Assembly: GCA_017427715.1 (NCBI GenBank)
Contig: JAFRSF010000010.1
Span: forward strand, 1-43,881
Length of the DNA: 43,881 bases
Direction of reading: 5' to 3'
Source of the DNA: Alphaproteobacteria bacterium
GTDB lineage: Bacteria; Pseudomonadota; Alphaproteobacteria; Rs-D84
Shown: one piece after another, positions 7,562 to 17,120 of the stretch
How positions within the stretch are numbered: position 1 is the stretch's first letter
Layout of the letters: the number at the start of each line of letters is the position of its first letter
Translations under genes and position numbers: made by a program
Notes under the pieces: generated by a model
The model's input: only the letters and a program-made list of their open reading frames with translations
The model's database searches: none
What the model was told of the DNA's origin: nothing

Positions 7562-10195
7562 ATGTCCAAACAAAGATTTTTTTCAGAAACGCAAAACACA
7601 GCAGCGAATCCTGCAGAAAATATTTGGGTCCAAGCCAACGCCGGAACGGGAAAAACTACAGTTTTAATTCGCCGATTGTTACGCATTTTGTTTCGTAATG
7701 GATATTATAATGGTGATACACCACCCGGAATATTATGTTTAACATATACAAACACGGCCGCAGGCGAAATGCGTAATCGGATTTTGGCGCAATTGCGGGA
7801 ATGGTCCAGTGCAAATGATAAAGATTTAACAGATTTGTTGGATGGGATTCCTGAACATCAAGAAATAACAGAACAAGATTTATCGTATGCTCGCAAAGTA
7901 TTTTTTATGTATATAGATAATCCAAATGTTTTAAAAATAAAAACTATACACAGTTTTTGTGAAGAAATATTACATCGTTTTCCATTAGAAGCAGGTATCA
8001 GCCCATCATGGTCTTTAATTTCCGGTGCAACCCAGTCAGTTTTATTACAAAATGCTTTTGATAAAATGATTCAAAACTCTTTTACAAACATTGGTAATTC
8101 ACAACGAATTATAGATGCTTTCTATCGTGTAATAAATATTAAATCAGAACATTTTTTATCGACATTGCGGGAATTATTGGTTGGACATTATAAATCTTTC
8201 TTTCAGGTTGATAATACAGAATCTTATCGTGATTATTTTATTAAAAAAACAAAAGAAATATTATGCATAGAAAAATGTCCAAATATGTCGGTTGACCCTG
8301 TGAAATTACAAAATATTATAAAATATATGGAAAACATTGAAAAAGACACGAAAAAGCCGGCAGAATACATACGAAAAATTATCACAAATACAAAACAGTA
8401 TATTGATAAAACTATAGATTTTTCAAAATACAAAAATTGCTATTTAACTAAAGATAATATGATAATAAAACTGATTTTGAAACATGAAAAATTACTAGAT
8501 GAAGCACAACGTGTTTACGATATACAACAACATCTTTTGAATCTAGAAACTTTTCAAAATACACTGGCATTATTTGATTTGTCACTTGGTTTTGCGGATA
8601 CTTATCGTGCAATAAAACAAGAACATAACTACCTTGATTTTGAGGATTTGATTTTATACACGCAAAAATTGTTTATGAAACCTGATGTTATGGGGTGGGT
8701 ATTGTCGCAATTGGATGTATCTTTGGGACATATATTGGTTGATGAAGCGCAAGATACCAGCCCGCAACAATGGAATATTTTGCGTATGCTGGCGGGTGAT
8801 TTTTTTACAGATGGAGAAATTAAAAATAACCGGTCTATATTTGTCGTGGGTGACACAAAACAATCTATTTATGGATTTCAAAATGCGGACCCTGTGGCAT
8901 TTGCATCCAGTCGAGATGCCATAGCAGAACAAATAAAACAAAATTATCGAACAATTCGCGAAGTTGCACTAGAACAAAGTTTTCGTTCTGTGGAACCGGT
9001 GTTAAATACAGTAGATTACTTTTTTGATAATCCAGAAATCATTAAAGCAACCGGTTTTCATAATAATAAACATTCTTGTTTCCGTCATGGCGAACAAGGT
9101 TTTGTGGAAATGCACAATTTGTTTAAAACCGATTTAACTGGTGATGATAAAAATAAACAATATACAGGTGTAATTGCTGATAAAATAGAATCATTAATCA
9201 ACAATGAACATATAGCGCCCAAAGATATTTTAGTATTAGTGCAAAAACGTAGTTCTTTTGTAGAACCATTATCGTTAGCGTTGAAGAAAAAAGGTATTGA
9301 TATAGCAGGTAATGATAGAGTTAAGTTGCCTGACTTTCCGGCTATTAAAGATATGTTACATATGGTTCGGTTTTGTATAGATACTAAAAATGATTACAGT
9401 TTATGTTGTGTATTAAAAAGTCCAATTTATAGATTGAAAGAAGTAGATATTTTTAATTTGTGTACTATTAAAAACAAATTAATTACTCAAGAAAAACAGA
9501 CAAGCATCTTTGATGTTTTGCGTGACGTTTATCCAGATATTTATAACGATTTAATTGATATTATAAATCAATCTAAGATATTGGCACCGTATTCATTTTT
9601 TACATATCTGTTAAATAAAAATAATAACAGGGAACGAATAATTGCAGCACTAGGAAGTCATGTTATTGACCCGCTGGAAGAGTTTTTGACTATGTGTTTA
9701 GCGTACGAACGTACACAACCTGGGACACTGTACAATTTTATCAAATGGTTTATTACGGGTGACAGCGAAATTAAACGTGATATGGATGCGTCTCAGGGTG
9801 TTAGAATTATGACTGTTCATGGCAGCAAAGGGCTTGATTCGCCAGTAGTGTTTTTAATAGACACAGTGTATGTTCCTAAATCAGAAATCATGTTAAACTT
9901 GAATTATATGCATGATAGATCAGAATATGATTTGTGGTTATGGAAAACCACAAATTCAGACATAATACAATCAATTGCTAATAAAAACAGGCAAGATGAT
10001 ATTGCCGAATATTACAGGTTGCTTTATGTAGCAATGACACGAACCAAAGATCGATTGTATATATATGGTTGCGATATGGCACAGGTACCAGAATTATCTT
10101 GGCATACACAATTATGGAATGTATTATCGACCATCAAAGATGCAAAAATAGACGACACAACAATCAGGATTACAAATGACACAAAGTTTGAATGA
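7562..10195 (+). CDS. addA: AddA helicase part (UvrD/Rep superfamily)
   Basis: Helicase portion of the AddAB double-strand-break repair enzyme, which unwinds and resects DNA ends to load RecA. All superfamily 1 motifs are visible in its 877 residues: I (ANAGTGKTT, ~25-33), II (ILVDEAQDTSPQQW), III (VVGDTKQSIYGFQ), IV (LEQSFRS), V (GVRIMTVHGSKGLDSPVVF) and VI (LLYVAMTRTKDRLYIYG). Alphaproteobacterial AddA normally continues into a RecB-type nuclease domain of a single ~1,100-1,200-residue chain. Here the frame stops shortly after motif VI, and the nuclease domain follows in another frame as a separate ORF overlapping by 20 bases. No addB is in the window; it usually lies directly upstream. Confidence 0.9.
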   Translation: MSKQRFFSETQNTAANPAENIWVQANAGTGKTTVLIRRLLRILFRNGYYNGDTPPGILCLTYTNTAAGEMRNRILAQLREWSSANDKDLTDLLDGIPEHQEITEQDLSYARKVFFMYIDNPNVLKIKTIHSFCEEILHRFPLEAGISPSWSLISGATQSVLLQNAFDKMIQNSFTNIGNSQRIIDAFYRVINIKSEHFLSTLRELLVGHYKSFFQVDNTESYRDYFIKKTKEILCIEKCPNMSVDPVKLQNIIKYMENIEKDTKKPAEYIRKIITNTKQYIDKTIDFSKYKNCYLTKDNMIIKLILKHEKLLDEAQRVYDIQQHLLNLETFQNTLALFDLSLGFADTYRAIKQEHNYLDFEDLILYTQKLFMKPDVMGWVLSQLDVSLGHILVDEAQDTSPQQWNILRMLAGDFFTDGEIKNNRSIFVVGDTKQSIYGFQNADPVAFASSRDAIAEQIKQNYRTIREVALEQSFRSVEPVLNTVDYFFDNPEIIKATGFHNNKHSCFRHGEQGFVEMHNLFKTDLTGDDKNKQYTGVIADKIESLINNEHIAPKDILVLVQKRSSFVEPLSLALKKKGIDIAGNDRVKLPDFPAIKDMLHMVRFCIDTKNDYSLCCVLKSPIYRLKEVDIFNLCTIKNKLITQEKQTSIFDVLRDVYPDIYNDLIDIINQSKILAPYSFFTYLLNKNNNRERIIAALGSHVIDPLEEFLTMCLAYERTQPGTLYNFIKWFITGDSEIKRDMDASQGVRIMTVHGSKGLDSPVVFLIDTVYVPKSEIMLNLNYMHDRSEYDLWLWKTTNSDIIQSIANKNRQDDIAEYYRLLYVAMTRTKDRLYIYGCDMAQVPELSWHTQLWNVLSTIKDAKIDDTTIRITNDTKFE

Positions 10196-10631
10196 TTTTT
10201 TATCTGACATAGAACGCAAAAAACATGCTACCAAACAAGGTTTAGATATGCACATGCTATTACAAAATATTGTAATTGATGACATGGGTAACAATCGTGG
10301 TAACACAGATATAATATCTATTATAAAGCAAAAATCCGATTTAAAACCGTATTTTGTTCCTGATGCTAAAACAGAAGTGCCAATTGCTGGCATTATAAAC
10401 GGTGTTTTTATCAGTAGACGCATAGATCGTTTAATAATAGATAATCAAACCAAAACCATAGCATTTTTAGATTATAAAACTGATACAGATAAAACTACTT
10501 TTTATGACAAATACAAAAAACAATTAAATGAATACGCACAATTGTTGCGTTCTGTGTATCAAGGATACAAAATATCTGGTTTTATTTTATGGATACACGA
10601 TTGGGAATTAGAAAAAATGGTCAGTTTATAA
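10176..10631 (+). CDS. AddA C-terminal RecB-type nuclease domain as a separate ORF
   Basis: 151 residues. The segment KTEVPIAGIINGVFISRRID and the PD-(D/E)XK core (RIDRLII, then FLDYKTD, then YKKQLNEYAQLL) match the C-terminal nuclease domain of alphaproteobacterial AddA. An early GLDMHMLLQ resembles the conserved GxxxHxLLQ-type element of these nucleases. The ORF starts inside the end of the helicase ORF in the +1 frame. The sequence AGGATTACAAATG gives it its own well-spaced ribosome binding site, which suggests a translationally coupled split gene. Alternatives are a real frameshift mutation, programmed frameshifting or a sequencing error; I see no obvious slippery run in the overlap. Confidence 0.75.
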   Translation: MTQSLNDFLSDIERKKHATKQGLDMHMLLQNIVIDDMGNNRGNTDIISIIKQKSDLKPYFVPDAKTEVPIAGIINGVFISRRIDRLIIDNQTKTIAFLDYKTDTDKTTFYDKYKKQLNEYAQLLRSVYQGYKISGFILWIHDWELEKMVSL

Positions 10632-10673
10632 AATATCTTGAACAGGGCCAACTTTTTTGGGTATAATCCTAGC

Positions 10674-12326
10674 ATGTTGAATAATCTGTATATTTCTAAC
10701 ATAGTTTTGATAGAAAAACTGAATCTGCAATTCGGTAATGGTTTAAATATTATGACAGGTGAAACTGGGGCGGGTAAAAGTATTTTATTGGATGCGTTGG
10801 CTTTGGCGTTGGGTGCGCGTTCTGATACGGGTTTAATTCGTTCTGGTTGTGATATGGCATCTGTGATTGCAACATTTGATGGTATAAATGATAATGTCGG
10901 AAAGATTCTGAACGAAAACGGTATTGAATATGACGATGAATTGATTTTGCGCAGAACACTGCAATCAGATGGTAAAAGCAGGGCATGGATTAACGATATA
11001 CCGGTATCAATCAAGATTTTAAAACAAATTGGTGATGAATTGGTTGAAATTCATGGTCAATTTGAAAATCATTCTTTGTTGGATGCAACAACACATTTAA
11101 CGGCCTTGGATGAATATGCTGCTGCAAACAATCAAGAATACGTGTCATTATTAAATGAAATGCGTTCTGCGTATGTTGATATGCACAATGCAGAAAAACG
11201 ACTAAAAGAACTACAAGATTTATTGGATAAATCTGAATCTGAACGTGATTTTTTGAAACATAATGTTGCTGAATTGCGTACGTTAAATGTCCAGGTTGGT
11301 GAAGAAGATGAATTAGCAACCAAACGTACAATGATGATGGACGCTGAAAAAAACGCAGCCATATTGACGGATGCAGTTGAAATGTTAAGAAACAATAGTC
11401 AATCATTAGATGAACAGATTTGTTCTGTGGCACATATTTTGGAACGTATTAAAACTGAACCTAACCCTTATACTGATTGCATAGATAAATTGTACGATGC
11501 AGCATCTATGGTGGCAGAAGTTTCCGAACAAATAAAACCAGAATCAGCAGACATAGACACACTTGATTCAGTAGAAGAACGTTTGTTTGCAATTCGTGCG
11601 GCTGCACGTAAGCACAGGGTGATAGCAGACGAATTACCAAATAAATTAACGCAAATGTTAGAACAATTAAATGCGATTGATAATTCGGATGCTGAATTAA
11701 AGAAATGTAAAAATAAATTGTCCGAATTGTCAAAAGTATTTAACGATTATGCAAATAAAATAACAGATTTGCGTAAAAATGCTGCAGAATCTTTGAGAAC
11801 ACAAATATTGGCTGAATTACCAGATTTAAAACTGGGTTCTGCTGACTTTATAGTTGATATTACAAAGTGCGAACCGTCTGTAAACGGTATAGACAATGTT
11901 GTATTTATGATAAAAACAAATCCTGGAACTCCATTCGCACCGCTGCATAAAATCGCATCTGGGGGTGAATTATCGCGTTTAATGTTGGCATTGCGTGTAG
12001 TTTTGAATAACACAAACAATCAAAAAACATTTGTGTTTGATGAATTAGATACAGGAATAAGTGGTGCAACAGCCAGTGCAGTCGGTAAAAGATTGGATAA
12101 GTTGTCCAAAAATGAACAATTGTTGGTTATAACCCATTCTGCCCAGGTTGCAGGTTTTGCAGATAAACATTTCAAAATATCAAAAAACAGCAACGATAAT
12201 GCAACATTCACAAACGTTGTTGAAATTACTGGTGATGACAGGGTGAATGAAATTGCCAGAATAATCAGCGGCGCTCAAATAACACCAGAATCAATCGCAA
12301 CTGCAAAGACCTTGATAAAACAATAA
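10674..12326 (+). CDS. recN: DNA repair protein RecN
   Basis: SMC-like ATPase acting early in recombinational repair of double-strand breaks. 550 residues, the usual length. The Walker A motif is GETGAGKS (residues 29-36). The ABC signature (SGGELSRLMLALRVVL) and Walker B (TFVFDELDTGISG) are near the C-terminus, separated by a long coiled-coil region (residues ~155-380). The ATG at 10674 was chosen because MLNNLYISNIVLIEKLNL is the typical RecN start; an upstream in-frame start at 10638 adds unrelated residues. It follows the addA pair by 42 bases, so the three ORFs form a recombination operon. Confidence 0.95.
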   Translation: MLNNLYISNIVLIEKLNLQFGNGLNIMTGETGAGKSILLDALALALGARSDTGLIRSGCDMASVIATFDGINDNVGKILNENGIEYDDELILRRTLQSDGKSRAWINDIPVSIKILKQIGDELVEIHGQFENHSLLDATTHLTALDEYAAANNQEYVSLLNEMRSAYVDMHNAEKRLKELQDLLDKSESERDFLKHNVAELRTLNVQVGEEDELATKRTMMMDAEKNAAILTDAVEMLRNNSQSLDEQICSVAHILERIKTEPNPYTDCIDKLYDAASMVAEVSEQIKPESADIDTLDSVEERLFAIRAAARKHRVIADELPNKLTQMLEQLNAIDNSDAELKKCKNKLSELSKVFNDYANKITDLRKNAAESLRTQILAELPDLKLGSADFIVDITKCEPSVNGIDNVVFMIKTNPGTPFAPLHKIASGGELSRLMLALRVVLNNTNNQKTFVFDELDTGISGATASAVGKRLDKLSKNEQLLVITHSAQVAGFADKHFKISKNSNDNATFTNVVEITGDDRVNEIARIISGAQITPESIATAKTLIKQ

Positions 12327-12348
12327 TTATATTAAGGAATCATCACTT

Positions 12349-13830
12349 TTACCGAGATAAATCTTTTGTTTTTGGATTTATTTTTTTTATAAATTCACAT
12401 TTATATTGTTGTGGTTCTAACCTTTTGTATATATAATTATTAGGTAAGAAATTGCAATCGTATTTGGTTTTGTATGGCAAATATATTGTTTCTAATACTT
12501 TGTTTTCAAACATAAAATCCCAACCAATTGTCTTAACATTTGGCAGGCATATTGTTTTTAACCTTTTATTATGCCACAAAAAATTATCACCAATTTCTTC
12601 AAGTTTAGGCAAATGTATTGATTCTAATATTTCGTTATAACGTAAAAAATTATTACCAATGTGTGTTACATCTAGCAAGTTTATTGATTTTAACCTTTCG
12701 TTACTATATAGAAAATCATCACCAATTGTTTTAACTTTTGGCATATTTATTGTTTCTAGTATTTCGTTATGCCATAGGAAAGCACGACCAATGCTTTCAG
12801 CATTAGGTAGATTTATTGATCTTAATGTAGTATTATATTCTAGAAAATTATCAGGAATTTCTGTGACGCTTGGTAAATCCAATTCTATGATTTGACCTTT
12901 GTTATTTGTCACAATGCGGTCACCACTTGATGTTTGTAGTATTATTTTCTGTGTAGTTTTATCAACGGTCTTTGTAATTTGTTTGCCATTAAATACCTTT
13001 GCAAACAATGTACATGTCGCGTCATTTTCCAGGGGTGTTGTTATTGTTTTGTCTTTATCATTATAAATCATGTGTTCTATCATGATTTCACGATCTGTTT
13101 TTAATTTGGTGATTGCACCATTTTTAACATAGTATTTTGGACCAAACAAAATACCACCTTGTTCAAAACCATAATATACCAATTGGTCATGAACATTCGT
13201 ATAGTTTTCAGGCGGTTCAATATCAGAAACATTAAAATCTACATCAAAATATCTTTGTAATGAATTTGTTAGTCCAAGAATTATATTGTCTGGATTGTTA
13301 TAAAATGTTGAATCTGGATTTTTGACAGTATGGTTATAACGATTTTTAATAGATATAAAACCGCCAGATTTGGCAATCTGTATTGATATAACTGATGTTC
13401 CGTATTTGTCTTCGCGTTTTGGATTTGCGGACGGTTTTATTTTATCTGCTCCGCGTTTTATCGCGTGAATTATATAAAAGTTTATATGACGAAAGGAATC
13501 TTTAAATGTACAAAGTTGTTCATTTGGTCTGAAATATTTTTTAATAGAGTTCTTTTGTTCTTCTGTTTTTACAACGAAAGCATCATAGCCGGCTTCGCTT
13601 AATAATTCCAACGGGGTTTTATTTGTTTTGTATTTAGATACAGATATTGTTTTATATTTAGACCGAACAACGAGTATCAAATCGTTTAAATCTTCAAGGT
13701 TTGCAAATTCCAATATATGTTCAATATTTGGTACATCTAATAAATCTGCATCACGCAGTTTTCTGGCAAATCTTTCACCACGATGTTCTTTGATTTTCTT
13801 ATAAACTTTATCTGTATCTATTTCTGGCAT
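12349..13830 (-). CDS. Leucine-rich-repeat protein with a conserved-looking N-terminal module
   Basis: 493 residues. Residues ~319-470 hold seven tandem repeats with an exact 22-residue period, pattern LPxVxxIGxxFLxxNxxLxSIN (starts near 319, 341, 363, 385, 407, 429 and 451). This is the BspA-like/LRR_5 type. The first ~300 residues look like an independent fold (for example GGFISIKNRYNHTV and HDQLVYYGFEQGGILFGPKY) that I cannot name. There is no signal peptide or membrane segment, so it may be cytoplasmic or exported by another route. It lies 6 bases after the 135-residue ORF and shares its promoter. BspA-like LRR proteins often mediate surface or host contact, but nothing here proves that. 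Confidence 0.75.
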   Translation of the reverse strand: MPEIDTDKVYKKIKEHRGERFARKLRDADLLDVPNIEHILEFANLEDLNDLILVVRSKYKTISVSKYKTNKTPLELLSEAGYDAFVVKTEEQKNSIKKYFRPNEQLCTFKDSFRHINFYIIHAIKRGADKIKPSANPKREDKYGTSVISIQIAKSGGFISIKNRYNHTVKNPDSTFYNNPDNIILGLTNSLQRYFDVDFNVSDIEPPENYTNVHDQLVYYGFEQGGILFGPKYYVKNGAITKLKTDREIMIEHMIYNDKDKTITTPLENDATCTLFAKVFNGKQITKTVDKTTQKIILQTSSGDRIVTNNKGQIIELDLPSVTEIPDNFLEYNTTLRSINLPNAESIGRAFLWHNEILETINMPKVKTIGDDFLYSNERLKSINLLDVTHIGNNFLRYNEILESIHLPKLEEIGDNFLWHNKRLKTICLPNVKTIGWDFMFENKVLETIYLPYKTKYDCNFLPNNYIYKRLEPQQYKCEFIKKINPKTKDLSR

Positions 13831-13836
13831 GGTATA

Positions 13837-14244
13837 TTAATCACGTTCTTTTTGAAAAGTTTCAAACAGTTTCCAATGCACATGTTTTCTTGGACATAAA
13901 CCTTGTTTTATATTATATGCACAATCACTAATGTTTTTTGTAGTACATTTAAATTGTTTTTGTTCTTTTCTAGTTACAAAAATAAATACTTCTGCTTTTT
14001 CAATAACTTCTTGTTTATCCGTTGATTTTTCAATATTCATAGTGAAAGAAAAATCTATAGTTGAGAAACATGATGTTTTAACAAAATCTTTTGTTGTTAA
14101 ATCATCCATATATTTTCTTAATTCTTCAATTGTAAAATCTTTAATACCCAATAAATATGTACGAGAATAGGGAAAATTCCAAACCATTCTAGCATTATCC
14201 ATGAATATTAAACTAACCTTTGTTGATATTACAGAATCTTTCAT
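13837..14244 (-). CDS. Hypothetical protein, first gene of the LRR operon
   Basis: 135 residues, starting after AAGGAAATACAAGT. It has no signal peptide or membrane helix. A mixed alpha/beta composition is suggested by alternating hydrophobic strands (VSLIFMDNARMVWNF, AEVFIFV). The tail (CPRKHVHWKLFETFQKERD) contains three of its Cys/His residues. I recognise no family. It is tightly linked to the LRR gene, which suggests the two work together, and it is preceded by a strong promoter. Confidence 0.6.
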   Translation of the reverse strand: MKDSVISTKVSLIFMDNARMVWNFPYSRTYLLGIKDFTIEELRKYMDDLTTKDFVKTSCFSTIDFSFTMNIEKSTDKQEVIEKAEVFIFVTRKEQKQFKCTTKNISDCAYNIKQGLCPRKHVHWKLFETFQKERD

Positions 14245-14278
14245 ACTTGTATTTCCTTGGTATTATATTATTGCTAGT

Positions 14279-14306
14279 ATTGTAAGACAAAAATATAAAA
14301 TGTCAA
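14279..14306 (-). promoter_or_regulatory. Promoter of the LRR operon
   Basis: On the minus strand, TTGACA (14306-14301), a 16-base T-rich spacer and TACAAT (14284-14279). The -35 and spacer are nearly identical to those of the promoter at 22465-22492. Confidence 0.6.
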
Positions 14307-14360
14307 GTTGTATTAGTAAAACATAATAACAGTGTGTAATTTAGCGAAAAATCAATAAAA

Positions 14361-15599
14361 TTATAGTGTCACAGTATCATCTGCAAATTCAATACTGACG
14401 GGTTTTTTATTATCGCTGGCACGCGATATAATTGCACCAGATTCATCACGAACAATCGCATAACCACGCTGTAAAACATTTTTATAACTTAATGATTTCA
14501 GCATTTGTTCAGTATGCACAATTGATTGGCTTAATGTTTTGAATCTGTTTTCCAGAATTATCGGAAAACGTGCCATTAAATCGATTTTCTGACGTGCATT
14601 TTGCATTTTATTATTGATAATTAGCCCCATAGTTTTACCCACATCGTCCAATCGCTGTGATTGTTCCATTAAAACTTGCTTTGGGCTTTTTATGTTTACG
14701 TTTGCGATTTGTTGTTTCAGATTGATTAAACGTGTTGTAAAACTGGCCGACAAGCGGTGTGCCAAATTGTCTAGTTCTTGAATCAATGAAATCTTGGTTG
14801 GGACAACCATTTCGGCCGCACCAGTTGGGGTAGGTGCGCGCACATCAGCAGCAAAATCAATCAGCATCCAATCTGGTTCATGTCCGACACCTGAAATCAG
14901 CGGTATATGGCTGGCTGCTGCGGCACGTACAACAATTTCTTCGGAAAAAGGTAGCAAATCTTCCAATGCACCGCCACCACGTGCAACGATAATAACATCT
15001 ACATTATTCATACGATTGAAATATTCAATACCCGCTGCAACTTCAGCAGCAGCGCTTGTTCCCTGAACTGTGGCTGGATATAATAAAACACGCACTGGAA
15101 ATCTTTCACGTAACCGATTTTGAATATCTTGAAAAGCAGCACCGGTTGGACTGGTAACCACACCGATTGTTTGTGGAAAACGCGGAAGTGTTTTTTTTCG
15201 TGCAGAATCAAATAAACCCTCTTTGGCAAGTTTTTGTTTGCGTTCTTCCAACATTTTCAGAATTGCGCCAACGCCCGCCATTTCGATAGAATTGATTATA
15301 ATTTGATAATTACTGCGGGCGGGATAAGTCGTAAAACGTCCGGTAACGATGACTTCCATACCATCTTCCAATTTGAAATTTACAGGTGTTCCACGCCAAA
15401 TAATTGCATTTATTGCGGCATTTGTATCTTTGATTGTCATATACATATGACCAGACGAAGCCAATGTAATTTGGGATAATTCACCACGAATTCTGATTTC
15501 TGGGAAAGCGGTTTCAACCATGTTTTTCAACAATGCAGACGCGTCAGATACTGAAAAAATCATATCTGGTTTTACAAATGGCTCCGGTTTTGGTAACAC
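14361..15599 (-). CDS. xseA: Exodeoxyribonuclease VII large subunit
   Basis: XseA is the catalytic subunit of the single-strand exonuclease that works with XseB in repair. 412 residues. An N-terminal OB fold (IRGELSQITLASSGHMYMTI) precedes the catalytic domain with GVVTSPTGAAFQDI, VQGTSAAAEVAAGIEY, VIIVARGGGALEDLLPFSEE and ISGVGHEPDWMLIDFAADVRAPTPTGAAE, all family hallmarks. A coiled-coil C-terminal part ends in the usual LQRGYAIVRDESG segment. The start is GTG at 15599, preceded by AAAGGAAAGAACA. It is the last gene of the rpsP operon; xseB is not in the window. Confidence 0.95.
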   Translation of the reverse strand: MLPKPEPFVKPDMIFSVSDASALLKNMVETAFPEIRIRGELSQITLASSGHMYMTIKDTNAAINAIIWRGTPVNFKLEDGMEVIVTGRFTTYPARSNYQIIINSIEMAGVGAILKMLEERKQKLAKEGLFDSARKKTLPRFPQTIGVVTSPTGAAFQDIQNRLRERFPVRVLLYPATVQGTSAAAEVAAGIEYFNRMNNVDVIIVARGGGALEDLLPFSEEIVVRAAAASHIPLISGVGHEPDWMLIDFAADVRAPTPTGAAEMVVPTKISLIQELDNLAHRLSASFTTRLINLKQQIANVNIKSPKQVLMEQSQRLDDVGKTMGLIINNKMQNARQKIDLMARFPIILENRFKTLSQSIVHTEQMLKSLSYKNVLQRGYAIVRDESGAIISRASDNKKPVSIEFADDTVTL

Positions 15600-15628
15600 T
15601 GTTCTTTCCTTTGCTTTGTAAATATCAA

Positions 15629-16759
15629 TTATAATTCAGTCAATGGCCAACGGGGGCGGGGTGCAATTGGTTCTGTGACAATTTTGCCAATTTTGTAATT
15701 TTCTAATCCAGCCCATGCAATCATTGCACCGTTATCTGTGCATAAACTCATCGGTGGGGCAGCAAACAACATGTTTGATTGTTTTGCCAATTCTTCCATA
15801 GCAGCGCGTATAGCGCTGTTTTTTGCAACACCACCTGCAACAACCATTGTTTTTGGATTTGCATTCTTTACGCGTTCATCTTTTAATGCGTTGTGCAACC
15901 TATTGGTTATACAATCGACAACAGATAATTGAAAAGACGCGCAAAAATCATTTATAAATTGTTCATCTATATTTGATTCAGGTGTTTTATCTAGTAACAT
16001 ACGTGCCGCCGTTTTAATACCAGAAAACGAAAAATCGCAACCTGGTTTATCACATAATGGTCTTGGAAAATGAAAACGTTTTGCGTTGCCCAGTTTGGCA
16101 CGATTATCAACAACTGGGCCACCAGGATAACCCAGATTTAGCATTTTTGCGATTTTATCAAATGCTTCACCAGCACTATCGTCAAGGGTTTGCCCAATCA
16201 ATTCATATTTACCAACATTGTGTACCAGCAATATCTGGCAATGTCCACCAGATGCCAACATCAACAAATATGGGAATTCAACATTGATATTTGTTTTAGA
16301 ATCACTAGCAGAAGCTGCACATAAACGTGGAACCAATGCATGTCCTTCCAAATGATTAACAGCAATCAATGGTTTGTTCGTTGCGTTTGCTATACCTGTC
16401 GCAGCCAACCAACCAACCAATACACCTCCAATTAATCCAGGTCCAGCAGTTGCAGCAATAACATTAATATCATCAATAGTTTTTTTTGCATGTTTTAGTG
16501 TTAATAGTATAACTTCGTCAACCGCCAATATATGTGCGCGCGCAGCCAATTCAGGGACAACACCACCATATTTTTGGTGTTCTGGAATTTGTGAATAAAT
16601 GATATGTGCTAAAATATTTTTGTCGGAATCAACAATTGCGGCACTGGTTTCATCACATGAAGATTCAATACCTAAACATAATACAGGTTTATTGTTCCCG
16701 GTATGTTTGATTTCCAATGAACCGCCCATATTCATACGAATAATGTTATCTGTTGCCAT
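15629..16759 (-). CDS. tsaD: tRNA threonylcarbamoyladenosine transferase TsaD
   Basis: TsaD transfers the threonylcarbamoyl group to A37 of ANN-reading tRNAs, together with TsaB and TsaE. 376 residues, about 30 longer than usual because of an N-terminal extension before LCLGIESSCDETSAA. The metal-binding HLEGH motif, the GGVLVGWLAATGIA and SGGHCQIL segments, FSGIKTA and the C-terminal VAGGVAKNSAIR are all present. The start at 16759 has GGTGA upstream. It lies 22 bases after the small membrane protein gene in the ribosomal operon. Confidence 0.95.
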   Translation of the reverse strand: MATDNIIRMNMGGSLEIKHTGNNKPVLCLGIESSCDETSAAIVDSDKNILAHIIYSQIPEHQKYGGVVPELAARAHILAVDEVILLTLKHAKKTIDDINVIAATAGPGLIGGVLVGWLAATGIANATNKPLIAVNHLEGHALVPRLCAASASDSKTNINVEFPYLLMLASGGHCQILLVHNVGKYELIGQTLDDSAGEAFDKIAKMLNLGYPGGPVVDNRAKLGNAKRFHFPRPLCDKPGCDFSFSGIKTAARMLLDKTPESNIDEQFINDFCASFQLSVVDCITNRLHNALKDERVKNANPKTMVVAGGVAKNSAIRAAMEELAKQSNMLFAAPPMSLCTDNGAMIAWAGLENYKIGKIVTEPIAPRPRWPLTEL

Positions 16760-16781
16760 TTTTTATCACCAATTTTGTCAC

Positions 16782-17117
16782 TTATTCTTGTTCGTTTAAT
16801 ACACTGTTTAATTTTATGCCATTATAACACAAAGATACAGCACTTTGAATAATCATATTATTAGATTCAGGTAAATCAGCGATTTTATTCATGCAGGCCA
16901 TAAATAAATCATCATATTCAAAATCTGGAACAATTCGCCGCACAGTTGTTAATCGTTGTGCATCAGTCAAAGAACTCCATTTTTTCATATTAGAGTTTTC
17001 AAAACTGTGTGAATGTTTCACAAAAAAAGTTAATGCGATAAATAAAATCATCAGCACAGATGCCACAGATATTTTTATAAAATTTTTTATTTTTTGTATT
17101 TTGTTTTTCTTACTCAT
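16782..17117 (-). CDS. Small single-pass membrane protein, function unknown
   Basis: 111 residues. A Lys-rich N-terminus and one membrane helix (residues ~14-32) are followed by a soluble part with two Cys residues (LFMACMNKIADLP, SAVSLCYNG). This suggests a periplasmic domain of ~75 residues, perhaps with one disulfide. It begins three bases after the stop codon of the DUF2155 gene and probably depends on translational coupling. No family is recognised. Confidence 0.6.
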   Translation of the reverse strand: MSKKNKIQKIKNFIKISVASVLMILFIALTFFVKHSHSFENSNMKKWSSLTDAQRLTTVRRIVPDFEYDDLFMACMNKIADLPESNNMIIQSAVSLCYNGIKLNSVLNEQE

Positions 17118-17120
17118 ATC

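Noticed and set aside
10155-10200. addA as a dead pseudogene
   Set aside because: All helicase and nuclease motifs are intact, and the second ORF has its own ribosome binding site.
12900-13300. Possible horizontally acquired island around the LRR genes
   Set aside because: Base composition and codon use look like the neighbours, and no integrase, tRNA junction or direct repeats are seen.
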